From: Cohnella lubricantis
Lineage (GTDB): Bacteria > Bacillota > Bacilli > Paenibacillales > Paenibacillaceae
Reading direction: 5' to 3'
Assembly: GCF_014212015.1 (NCBI RefSeq)
Contig: NZ_JACJVN010000007.1
Location: 1-47,420 of the forward strand
DNA: 47,420 nt
Positions 24,626 to 31,897 of this stretch are shown here, one piece after another. The notes under the pieces are model-generated. The model was given only the letters and a program-made list of their open reading frames with translations, searched no databases and was not told the origin of the DNA. How positions within the stretch are numbered: position 1 is the stretch's first letter; each line of letters begins with the position of its first letter. Position numbers and translations under genes: made by a program.

Positions 24626-25918
24626 CACATCAACCAGTGTTGAAATGTCTGTTCCAAGGTACAACGTTTCTTCGTAATCTTGGCTGTTGTAGGACATCAT
24701 GGAGTAGAAGGTGTTGTACTGTGAACGCATGGAATGTTTCGTTGTCTTGGTTTTACGGATGCCTTCTGTGAATAGAATCTTGGCTTTTAAGGCTTCGAAA
24801 GAGTAGCCCCTGCCAATACGGTTAGCAAGCCTTATGAGGTTGTTCACAGACTCCGTATAAGCGTTTGTGACGGGATGATCGAAGTAGTTGAACACTTCCT
24901 CCTCCCAGTTCTTCATAGCCGTCACAATAGGCTTAAATGGGGCTTGCATCTCATCAGGAATGCGTCTCAGCCAGTGCTGGTACTTGTCGTATGCTTCCAG
25001 ACGGCTTTTGGAGTCCCATATCTTGAAGAAGTCTTCCTTGAGATCATAAGCCATTTTCAGCTTGGGATAGTTAGCCGTCCACAAATCCAGCAGAAGCATG
25101 TCCTGGGCAGTGAGATCGTGCTTACGCTTCAGCAGAACGTATCTATCACGCATGAGCTGTCGGCGTTGCTTTGGTTCAATCTCTTTGCGGTGTGCTTTGC
25201 GAATATCCTCTAAGGCGGTGTTAGCCATGCGAACCACATGAAACTTATCTACGACGATCATAGCTTGCGGTAGGATCGCCTTCACAGCGTCCTTGTAGGG
25301 GTTCCACATATCCATGGCAACGTACTGTATTTGATGCCTGTTAGGAAGCCTGCTGAGGTACTTTACAAGCGTCTCCTTATTGCGATTCTCCAGCATATCG
25401 AAGATCGTATTCTCTTCGATGTTTGTAAGGACGCAACGAGGCTTTATGATGTGGATCTCGTCGATGCCTAACCACTTGGGCGTTTCGTTGCGGAAGTGCT
25501 CATACAGAAAGTTCACGTAGTCTCGGAAGATGTTACGCACAGTCTTCTCATCCATACCTACTTCCTTCGCAATGCTGGTGAACGTTCGGCTGAGCGATTG
25601 CTGGCTCACATAGTCGATTAGACGCTGCGTAGCAAGTCGTTTATCACTCATGTCGAGCTGTATCTCGAAACACGTTGTACCGCAGTTCTTGCACCGATAA
25701 CGCTGTTTCCTGAACGTTATGGCGACCCTTTTACCGTGCATTGGAGTATCGGCATACAGATGTTTCTTTGTCCCGTACTTCGACAAGTATTCTTCTCCGA
25801 ATCCGCATTGGTCGCACATATCAAGAAGCGGAGATGCACTCTCCGCCTCGATATGGTAGGTATCTTCGGTTTCATGGACTGCAAGTATGTTTAGGCTTGG
25901 TAGGTTGAGTATGTTCAC
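24605..25918 (-). CDS. ISL3-family transposase
   Basis: 437 residues. An N-terminal Cys-rich zinc region (CDQCGFGEEYLSKYG, then CKNCG near residue 80) is followed by an HTH (FTSIAKEVGMDEKTVRNIF) and a DDE domain. Catalytic acids are likely Asp153 (WLGIDEIH), the VDKFHVV Asp near 230 and Glu near 358 (NAYTESVNNL). It moves the element by cut-and-paste or replicative joining. GTG 25918 overlaps the stop of the preceding gene (GTGA), so translation is coupled to it. Confidence 0.93.
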   Translation of the reverse strand: MNILNLPSLNILAVHETEDTYHIEAESASPLLDMCDQCGFGEEYLSKYGTKKHLYADTPMHGKRVAITFRKQRYRCKNCGTTCFEIQLDMSDKRLATQRLIDYVSQQSLSRTFTSIAKEVGMDEKTVRNIFRDYVNFLYEHFRNETPKWLGIDEIHIIKPRCVLTNIEENTIFDMLENRNKETLVKYLSRLPNRHQIQYVAMDMWNPYKDAVKAILPQAMIVVDKFHVVRMANTALEDIRKAHRKEIEPKQRRQLMRDRYVLLKRKHDLTAQDMLLLDLWTANYPKLKMAYDLKEDFFKIWDSKSRLEAYDKYQHWLRRIPDEMQAPFKPIVTAMKNWEEEVFNYFDHPVTNAYTESVNNLIRLANRIGRGYSFEALKAKILFTEGIRKTKTTKHSMRSQYNTFYSMMSYNSQDYEETLYLGTDISTLVDVIEKGSF

Positions 25919-26109
25919 TGTTTCATACCTTTTTGAGCGTGCATGATTTCCATCATCTTGATTACTTGTGCTTGATAATACGGTTCGCTTTCTTCTGCGA
26001 TCACGTCAATTACATTCCAGGTTAAAGTAATGACCGTATCACCAGATTGGAGAGTGATTCCGTTTTCGTTAGCGACGATATCATCAATGTTTTGGATGAC
26101 CTTATTCAT
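25915..26109 (-). CDS. Small passenger protein of the ISL3 element
   Basis: 64 residues, acidic, not recognised (IVANENGITLQSGDTVITLT). It overlaps YopX at ATGA (26106-26109) and the transposase at GTGA, so the three genes are translated in series. It may regulate transposition, but nothing shows this directly. Confidence 0.75.
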   Translation of the reverse strand: MNKVIQNIDDIVANENGITLQSGDTVITLTWNVIDVIAEESEPYYQAQVIKMMEIMHAQKGMKQ

Positions 26110-26621
26110 TGATCCATCACCTTTTCAAAAACAGGAATGCGACCAGTTCCGCCACACTCATCACATGCACTATTTCCGCCATGTTCGATTTTGTATAACA
26201 AGTGTCCAGCGCCTGCACAAGTGCCGCATTTTTCAACATCTACATGTGCGTTTGCAATTCCTTGAATGTTGGAGATTTCGTAAACATTGCCAACAACATT
26301 TAACTGCAACACATTAGAATGTTCTGCTTTTTTATATTGCCAAAGAGGGAAACACAATCCTTCTGCTAACCTTGCACCTTTGATGACTTTAACCATGAAC
26401 ATAGCCATGTCATCACGGTAAACAATTTCGTATCTGTGACCTTCGTTTTCAGCAATGTCATGTTCACAAACTTCCTTGCCATTCACATCTACGAAACCTG
26501 TGTATTGCATGACAACGAATCTGGGATCGCTTGACCATTCACCAATGATGAAATCCTGCAAGTCCATGGTCATCATGTTATTGGCGGTATCCCACCCACG
26601 AAACTTAATATCTCTTGGCAT
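26106..26621 (-). CDS. YopX-like protein with a DnaJ-type zinc motif
   Basis: 171 residues. The start MPRDIKFRGWDTANNMM and TGFVDVNGKEVCEHDIAENE are typical of the YopX family first seen in phage SPbeta. The C-terminus adds two CxxCxGxG-type motifs (CGTCAGAGH and CDECGGTGR), a zinc centre not usual in the family. ATG 26621 follows AAAAAGGAGGC. Unusual as a transposon passenger; probably captured from a phage. Confidence 0.82.
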   Translation of the reverse strand: MPRDIKFRGWDTANNMMTMDLQDFIIGEWSSDPRFVVMQYTGFVDVNGKEVCEHDIAENEGHRYEIVYRDDMAMFMVKVIKGARLAEGLCFPLWQYKKAEHSNVLQLNVVGNVYEISNIQGIANAHVDVEKCGTCAGAGHLLYKIEHGGNSACDECGGTGRIPVFEKVMDQ

Positions 26622-26644
26622 TTACAAGCCTCCTTTTTATTACC

Positions 26645-26673
26645 ATTGTACCATCTTAGGAGGTTGATAACAA
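26645..26673 (-). promoter_or_regulatory. Sigma-A promoter of the element operon
   Basis: Minus strand: -35 TTGTTA (26668-26673), 17 bases, -10 TACAAT (26645-26650), then AAAAAGGAGG and the YopX-like start. The whole element operon therefore has its own promoter and does not depend on phage transcription. Confidence 0.7.
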
Positions 26674-26738
26674 CACGATAATCCGATTTTAATAGGTTTT
26701 GTCATCAATGAGGTTTCAACATGATTTTCCGAATAGCC

Positions 26739-26746
26739 AAATTAAC
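26739..26746. repeat. Target site duplication, right copy
   Basis: AAATTAAC, matching 24567-24574. Confidence 0.9.
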
Positions 26747-26890
26747 TTGTACGACAAAGATGGAGTACAGATCGGGAGTACGTTCGCCAATGCGAACAAT
26801 CTCGAAGGCGGCGGAAAGTGGAAATTCGAGGCCATTGTCTTAGAAGAAGACGTCGCGAGTTACAAAATCAAAGATGTCACTGGGTTCTAA
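26747..26890 (+). pseudogene. FxLYD-domain membrane protein, 3' part
   Basis: 47 codons plus stop encoding the rest of an FxLYD domain: LYDKDGVQIGSTFANANNLE then GGGKWKFEA. It continues the frame of 24104-24574 across the target duplication (EIN followed by LYDKDG). The plus-strand open frame beginning about 26699 reaches into the element end and is not a natural start. Confidence 0.85.
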
Positions 26891-26895
26891 ACACA

Positions 26896-26930
26896 AAAAT
26901 CCCCGCCAGCCACACGGCCAGCGGGGATTT
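26896..26930. terminator. Terminator between lysogeny and lysis modules
   Basis: AAATCCCCGC / GCGGGGATTT stem (10 pairs) with a 14-base loop. It stands between two converging genes and probably works both ways. Confidence 0.75.
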
Positions 26931-26952
26931 GCTTTGGTGGATCGAATCGTCT

Positions 26953-27678
26953 TTAGCGCCTAACCACCACAAATGTCAGCCACGCCAGCTCCGACGCAGT
27001 CAGCGTCCGCTCTTTGATCTTGGTCAGCCACGTCTCGTCCGTGATCGTCTTGTTATCGAGCATCTGTTTGACGTTGCTCTCCAGCACTCCCCATTGATAA
27101 TTGCTCAGCTGCAGCACTTCATCCGCCTCCTCCGCCGTTACCGGCTTAGTGATAATCCAGAATTGTCCTGCCTCGCGCTGAATCACTGAATCCTTTGCGC
27201 GCACCTTGCCGTCATCCTTGACGCCCTGATCGACCAGGCCATCCGCGCCATACTTGCGGTTATCTTTGTTTGGGTCGTAGACGTCGATCCAGCCATCACC
27301 CGCGCCGACGAGCAGGATGTAATGACCGCCAGAAGTAAAGTGGCCGCTGCGCATCGATGCGACGACGAGAGCGCCGCCCGCTAGCGCCTGCTTGGCCGCC
27401 GCGAAGTTGCCAGTCCGGCACGTCAGGCTGTAATACTCTGCGGCGTCCGAAAAGAAGCCCCACGCCGTGCCGTTGTTGTCGGTGCGGTAGCCATGATCGA
27501 CGGCGTAGGCAGCCGTCTCCGTCGGCAGGATCGATCGCCCCAGCAGCGAGCTGGCGGCCATCGCGAATGATGTTGGGCCGCATGCGGACGTGCCTATTGT
27601 CTGCGACTTGTCGCCTCGAATCGTATACGGGACGTTGCGCCAGCGGGGATCCTCCTGGTTGTAGTAGACGAGGTTCAT
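26953..27678 (-). CDS. C39-like cysteine peptidase, probable endolysin
   Basis: 241 residues. The N-terminal domain is of the peptidase C39-like/papain-like type: Cys33 in TSACGPTSFAM, His119 in SGGHYILLVG and Asp135 in VYDPNKDN form the likely catalytic triad. The C-terminal 60 residues may bind the cell wall. The gene follows the holin with an ATGA overlap (27675-27678), so it holds the endolysin position. Many Paenibacillus phages use an amidase here, so this is a less common choice. Confidence 0.78.
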   Translation of the reverse strand: MNLVYYNQEDPRWRNVPYTIRGDKSQTIGTSACGPTSFAMAASSLLGRSILPTETAAYAVDHGYRTDNNGTAWGFFSDAAEYYSLTCRTGNFAAAKQALAGGALVVASMRSGHFTSGGHYILLVGAGDGWIDVYDPNKDNRKYGADGLVDQGVKDDGKVRAKDSVIQREAGQFWIITKPVTAEEADEVLQLSNYQWGVLESNVKQMLDNKTITDETWLTKIKERTLTASELAWLTFVVVRR

Positions 27679-27905
27679 TTCCCGCCACCGTCCCGCGTCT
27701 TGACGTAGCTGTACGCGCCGCTGGCGGTCAGCCCGATCGTCGCAATGGTCACGACGGTCTGCTGCACGTTGTCCGGCACGAGCACAAACAGAGCGGCTAC
27801 CGCAAGCGCGATAGCGGAGCTATGCTTCGCCGGCACGCCGTAGCCCTTCGCGACACCGACAAAAGCCGCCACGAGGGCGGCGAGCGTGAGAATATCTTGT
27901 TCCAT
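27675..27905 (-). CDS. Holin
   Basis: 76 residues from ATG 27905. Two or three hydrophobic segments (LAALVAAFVGVAKGYGVP and AIALAVAALFVLVP, then VTIATIGLTASGAY) and a charged C-terminus (KTRDGGGK) fit a small phage holin. It would form the lesions that let the endolysin reach the wall. Confidence 0.8.
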   Translation of the reverse strand: MEQDILTLAALVAAFVGVAKGYGVPAKHSSAIALAVAALFVLVPDNVQQTVVTIATIGLTASGAYSYVKTRDGGGK

Positions 27906-27907
27906 TG

Positions 27908-28162
27908 TTATGCCAATCCCCCTTTGATGATAAAGGCGACAGCGGCGAGTATGATCGCACCGGCAACAGTGCGCCATAGCCAACGCTGGTTGTCTTCAAT
28001 ATCCTTGATACGTGCATTGGCGACTTTCATTTTTTCGAGCGCCTCATGGGAGTCTTCCTTCGCCTTATCGGCTGTCGCCCTCACGTCCGTCATGGCGTCG
28101 ATTTTAGTCTCAACCCGCACCATACGTTCGCGAATGTCTGCTAATACTTGAGCGTCATTCAC
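27908..28162 (-). CDS. XhlA-like haemolysin/lysis accessory protein
   Basis: 84 residues from GTG 28162 (GGAGG upstream). A coiled-coil N-terminus (IRERMVRVETKIDAMTDV) is followed by a single C-terminal membrane span (TVAGAIILAAVAFIIKGGLA), the layout of XhlA, which acts with the holin in B. subtilis PBSX. Confidence 0.8.
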   Translation of the reverse strand: MNDAQVLADIRERMVRVETKIDAMTDVRATADKAKEDSHEALEKMKVANARIKDIEDNQRWLWRTVAGAIILAAVAFIIKGGLA

Positions 28163-28185
28163 CCCGCCCCACCTCCCCCAACAAT

Positions 28186-28213
28186 AGAAAGAGGCCGAGC
28201 AGCTGCCCGACCT
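28186..28213 (-). terminator. Terminator upstream of the lysis genes
   Basis: GAGGTCGGGCAG/CTGCTCGGCCTC stem on the minus strand followed by TTTCT. Partial termination here would set the ratio between tail and lysis transcripts. Confidence 0.5.
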
Positions 28214-28234
28214 CACATTACAAAACGTTTGCGA

Positions 28235-28426
28235 TTATGCCGTTGCCTGCTCCCCGCCGTGCGGAATCTCCGGGTACAGCGCCGCCAGCTGAGCCAGCAC
28301 CAGCGTCCGGTTGTCGCCTTGCAGGTTGTAGCCGTCGAGCAGCGCGTTGATATCCGTCTCGCCGGCCTTGTAGCGGATCGCAATTGCGCGCGCGAAGACG
28401 CGTGCCATATAGTCAGTCACGATCAT
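28235..28426 (-). CDS. Small tail-region protein
   Basis: 63 residues (MIVTDYMARVFARAIAIRYK at the start). Located between tail-fibre accessory and lysis genes where XkdX-like and other short proteins are usual; no firm family match. Confidence 0.65.
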   Translation of the reverse strand: MIVTDYMARVFARAIAIRYKAGETDINALLDGYNLQGDNRTLVLAQLAALYPEIPHGGEQATA

Positions 28427-28450
28427 GTTGTCTCACCTCCTCTCATGGAC

Positions 28451-28479
28451 GTAAGAAAAGCGGCCCCGCGAGGGAACCG
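28451..28479 (-). terminator. Terminator after the tail operon
   Basis: Minus-strand hairpin AGCGGTTCCC-TCGC-GGGGCCGCT followed by TTTTCTT. Confidence 0.55.
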
Positions 28480-28480
28480 C

Positions 28481-28879
28481 TTATACTGATAATTGTGCAG
28501 CCATAAGATCGGCGATGGCTGCCGTCAAGTCGTCAATCGTCTGCTGCTGTTGGGCGACTTGCACCGATAACGGCGGCTGGTACACTGGCGGGGCGTCGGG
28601 GTCGACGGGATCAGGGTAACTGAATACGATCTTCGGCTCGCTCGGATCGCTGACATCGACTCGGAAGTTCCCACCGCACTCGGCAAAGTCCTGCTCGTAT
28701 TGACCATATTCGAGTTGGATCATGCCCACCGTATCCGGCACTCGCTCGGCAAGCGCGGTGTATGTTGCAAAGTCCTGTTCGCGCGACTTCTCGAAGACAT
28801 ACTCCCCTTGTCGCTGTCCGATGGCCTTTATGATTTCACCAGTCGCTATTTCGTAATATACTCTCGGCCCGATCTGCAT
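28481..28879 (-). CDS. XkdW-like tail-region protein
   Basis: 132 residues. The N-terminal part reads as a small beta domain (RVYYEIATGEIIKAIGQRQG). A Pro-rich linker (PDPVDPDAPPVYQPP) and a C-terminal coiled coil (VQVAQQQQTIDDLTAAIADL) follow, as in short tail-fibre assembly or accessory proteins. Function not certain. Confidence 0.65.
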   Translation of the reverse strand: MQIGPRVYYEIATGEIIKAIGQRQGEYVFEKSREQDFATYTALAERVPDTVGMIQLEYGQYEQDFAECGGNFRVDVSDPSEPKIVFSYPDPVDPDAPPVYQPPLSVQVAQQQQTIDDLTAAIADLMAAQLSV

Positions 28880-28891
28880 TTTAGTCCCTCC

Positions 28892-30100
28892 CTAGAATAT
28901 GGCCCAATCATATAGGACGCCGCCTTGATACACGGGAAGCCGGAATCCGGCAGTATCAACACGACATTCATTTCCGTTCACTTGTCCTAAGAAAGCTCCT
29001 GAACTAGTTCCTTGTTTTAGTACGGCATAGACCGTAACCGTATCTGAGATCAGATCCACCATGTAGACCGTCATCATGGAATAAAAGACGTCTTTTCGAC
29101 GTGCAATAATTAATGTGGGGGCTTTTGGTAGAGATAGCCCCGTTACTTCTAGAGCCTTGAGACCGGATGTGAATGTTCCGCTGGTATTGGGAAATGACAC
29201 TGTGGCTGTATCAGATGTTTCCGCTCCACTAGCCAGCGGCTGACCTCCCCGAATTGCTGTCCCCACCATCCCGAACAGCGTCCCGATGATATTCTCCGGC
29301 TTGAAGTCTGCATCGGATATGGTAATATTAGCGGCTTGTCGATAATAGGCATCAGCAGGAATTCCTAGGTATAAGGTATTCCCCGATACCGCAGACCCCC
29401 CGGCGGCGTAGCTGCCTGATGTTCGAAGAGGGATCGTACCCGTTGTCCCCGCAATCGTAGTATCTGCGAGCACCTTATCAGCAGGCACGACAACCGCCTT
29501 AACCTTGCCCGCGCCGTTGTGATGCCCGTTAGGTATAGTCTGATCGACGTTAGACGGCGTAATAGTAATCGCACCGCGTTCGGGCATTGTGCCGACAACA
29601 ATACCATCATCTGTGCCGATAGTCTTCGGCGCGAGGACGTCAGCTGCAGTAGCGTTACCGTACTCCCCCCCTTCACCCTGTAATATAAAAGCCGCGCCGT
29701 CGAAGACGACTGTATATATCCCGCCTGACTTGAAGTTGGTCATCGCGTTTCCGTTCGGTTTTTTAGCTGGGACTGGCGCGTCGCCAAAGTTAAGAGTTGA
29801 CGCGCCATCGCTACTCTCGTGAATTTTTATCTTAATTGGAATGTCGAGAACGTCTGCATTGCTTGTTACCCCTTCAACGGAGATGATATAAGCGTTATCT
29901 GTGCCGCTCGTGATGAACACGTTATTTGTCAGGAATAACGTCCGCTCGATCTTATTCAAGTTAGCCGCCGATAGAGGAGTGCCTTGCTGAGTTACTTCTC
30001 CCGGGTCAGGTGTGAGCGTGATCTGATTGTTGTTCTGGTCGCGGAAGCGACTTGCGAACTGGACAACCCGATCCACCCACGTCGTTTTTTCGTAAGCCAC
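28892..30100 (-). CDS. Tail fibre / receptor-binding protein
   Basis: 402 residues from GTG 30100; GGAGGTGG stands six bases upstream. The N-terminus (WVDRVVQFASRFRDQNNN and LSAANLNKIERTL) is the usual attachment part of Firmicutes phage tail fibres. Gly/Thr/Ser-rich repeats (TPSNVDQTIPNGHHNGAGKV) fill the middle. The C-terminus has beta-rich sequence with an Arg-Lys motif. It probably binds the cell surface. Confidence 0.78.
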   Translation of the reverse strand: MAYEKTTWVDRVVQFASRFRDQNNNQITLTPDPGEVTQQGTPLSAANLNKIERTLFLTNNVFITSGTDNAYIISVEGVTSNADVLDIPIKIKIHESSDGASTLNFGDAPVPAKKPNGNAMTNFKSGGIYTVVFDGAAFILQGEGGEYGNATAADVLAPKTIGTDDGIVVGTMPERGAITITPSNVDQTIPNGHHNGAGKVKAVVVPADKVLADTTIAGTTGTIPLRTSGSYAAGGSAVSGNTLYLGIPADAYYRQAANITISDADFKPENIIGTLFGMVGTAIRGGQPLASGAETSDTATVSFPNTSGTFTSGLKALEVTGLSLPKAPTLIIARRKDVFYSMMTVYMVDLISDTVTVYAVLKQGTSSGAFLGQVNGNECRVDTAGFRLPVYQGGVLYDWAIF

Positions 30101-30101
30101 G

Positions 30102-30455
30102 TCATGCCACCTCCACAACTTCGATTTCGACGGATAGCGTCAGGGACTGGGTGTCATTCTTGGTGATGTTCGCGCCGGTCGACGCGAACAGCTCGCCGCT
30201 ACCAGGAACGACCGACGCTCCGTTGCAAAAAATGCCCCATTCGGTGATCGTCACGTTTGCCTCAGTCTCGTCAAGGAACAACTCCTTGATCAGCACGTCC
30301 CCATCGATAAACGTCTCGCTGGCCGTTTTTCGTAGCACTTCCTCTGTCAACTGCCTCGCTGATCGAGAGGGAGTCGCGCCGGTGCCGACCGCGATCACGT
30401 CCAAATCATCGTCGAGAAAGTCGATCACGCGCTGTAAGCCGGAATCATTGAGCAT
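30102..30455 (-). CDS. Baseplate/tail-associated protein
   Basis: 117 residues (ETFIDGDVLIKELFLDETEA). A compact beta protein in the tail-tip cluster. Family not recognised. Its stop overlaps the ribosome site of the fibre gene. Confidence 0.65.
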   Translation of the reverse strand: MLNDSGLQRVIDFLDDDLDVIAVGTGATPSRSARQLTEEVLRKTASETFIDGDVLIKELFLDETEANVTITEWGIFCNGASVVPGSGELFASTGANITKNDTQSLTLSVEIEVVEVA

Positions 30456-30467
30456 TCTTCACCCCTC

Positions 30468-30686
30468 CTAGATAAACGAATCCGCGCCGCACGTTGCCGG
30501 GTATATCGGGTTGGTGTCGCCGCATATCCGATACTGATGCAGGTTCACCCGAAGCGTGATCCTCAGCCCTAGCGTGCCGTATAGCTTGACGATCCGAGCA
30601 ACGGTTTGATCGCTGTCGACTCCCTCCTGCTCCAGCGCCGAGACACGGCTGAACAGATTGGATAGGTCCTGCATTCCGTCAGCCAT
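30468..30686 (-). CDS. Small tail-region protein
   Basis: 72 residues, with N-terminal helix (MQDLSNLFSRVSALEQEGVD). Unknown function; sits between the tail hub gene and the baseplate gene. One base overlaps the hub stop. Confidence 0.6.
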   Translation of the reverse strand: MADGMQDLSNLFSRVSALEQEGVDSDQTVARIVKLYGTLGLRITLRVNLHQYRICGDTNPIYPATCGADSFI

Positions 30687-31897
30687 CAGTTCAGCACCTC
30701 CTCGGCCTCATAAGAGGCGATGATATCCTGCGGCGTAAACGATACCGAGACGCGGTTGATCCGGCATTGAGCGGTAAAACCAAAAGACGGGACCGTGATG
30801 GAAGTTAGTTGCCCTGGATTAAGCGCCCACGTTCGCGATTGCCAAGATGGGATGCGTACAAGCCCCTTTGTGCGCTTCAGCGCTTCTCGCCCGCGCTTGC
30901 GCGCCGCGCCCCGGTCCGTGATCTTTTTGTCGCGGATCGCCTTCTCATATAACCCGTACGTCGCCACGCTGCCGGTATCCTCGAAATAGTCGATGATTTG
31001 CACCGTCGGGCGATATCTAAACCGGAGCGTCATGCCCGCGGGCAGCGGCCCCGCCGTCCGCTTGAGCACGCGATTCTTTTTGTCGTATGTGTAATCCTTC
31101 GAGCTGCTGGCGCCTTTCTCGACTTCAATCGTCTTGGGCTCGCCGTCTTCCCAAACTTCCGGATAGTTTGGTTCATAGGCTAGGGTAAAAACATCGTTCT
31201 GTCCGTCACCAGTCCAATACTGATCGGTATAAGTACCAGCAGAAGACTTCGCACCGATCACCCATACGCGATTCGCGAGGTCGACCGCCGTCGTGCGGAG
31301 TTGGAACGAGTTGCGTATGATGATGCCCGGTAGGCTGCCCTTTCGCGTTGCGTCGAAGTCGATTGCCGCCACTCCGTCATACGTCGCGAAGAAATGCAAT
31401 TTATCTTCGTGGTCGAGATACCAGTACGCTCCTGCGATATCAGCGAGCTTTTGGATCGCTTCGCCGAGCGTATCGTAGTCAAATCTTATTGTCTCAATCG
31501 TGCCACTGAAGTTGTTCACAGGCGAGGTGTCGACCCACGGCGCGAACTGTGCTATCAGGTCGAGCAGAATTTGCTTGATTGTCTGGTTTTCATAGACGGC
31601 GGCGACTAGGCGGCGGTGTAGCCGGTCGGTATTATCGACGCAGCTTATTCGTGTCACACGCTGCACGTCATTCCTGTTGTCATCCTGCTCCTTCACCACG
31701 CCCGCAAATCGCAAGACGCCATCCACGGTGATCGTCACCTCGTCCATGACATGGTTGGCGTCAATGTCGAAGCAGTCGAGTTCGAGCGACGCCGCTGATT
31801 CCCCAAGAGAGCGATCGAGATTAGCGGCGCGGGTTTTGCTGGTGATGTCATGGCGTTCACCGTCTGCTCCAGTCAGGACGATGCTGTAAGAGCTCAC
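30686..31897 (-). CDS. Tail hub protein (Tal/gp27-like)
   Basis: 403 residues from GTG 31897. The beta-rich hub domain (YSIVLTGADGERHDITSK then LELDCFDIDANHVMDEVTIT) and the conserved IQKLADIAGAYWYLDHEDKL segment match siphophage tail hub proteins that join tape measure, tail tube and fibres. Overlaps the tape measure gene by four bases. Confidence 0.8.
   Translation of the reverse strand: MSSYSIVLTGADGERHDITSKTRAANLDRSLGESAASLELDCFDIDANHVMDEVTITVDGVLRFAGVVKEQDDNRNDVQRVTRISCVDNTDRLHRRLVAAVYENQTIKQILLDLIAQFAPWVDTSPVNNFSGTIETIRFDYDTLGEAIQKLADIAGAYWYLDHEDKLHFFATYDGVAAIDFDATRKGSLPGIIIRNSFQLRTTAVDLANRVWVIGAKSSAGTYTDQYWTGDGQNDVFTLAYEPNYPEVWEDGEPKTIEVEKGASSSKDYTYDKKNRVLKRTAGPLPAGMTLRFRYRPTVQIIDYFEDTGSVATYGLYEKAIRDKKITDRGAARKRGREALKRTKGLVRIPSWQSRTWALNPGQLTSITVPSFGFTAQCRINRVSVSFTPQDIIASYEAEEVLN

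Larger units (their letters stand above)
24575..26738 (-). mobile_element. ISL3-family element with two passenger genes
   Basis: 2,164 bp between 8-bp direct repeats. The ends are imperfect inverted repeats: the left begins GGGTATTCGGATTAACGTGT and the right, read inward, GGCTATTCGGAAAATCATGT, both then TGAAA; about 20 of the first 25 bases match. It encodes a YopX-like protein, a 64-residue protein and the transposase in one minus-strand operon. It is longer than a plain ISL3 element (about 1.3-1.5 kb) because of the extra genes. Confidence 0.88.

Noticed and set aside
24605..26621. Transposase as a domesticated phage gene, because it overlaps its upstream neighbours like operon genes.
   Set aside because: The 8-bp duplication, inverted ends and split FxLYD gene show that the whole three-gene unit is the mobile element.
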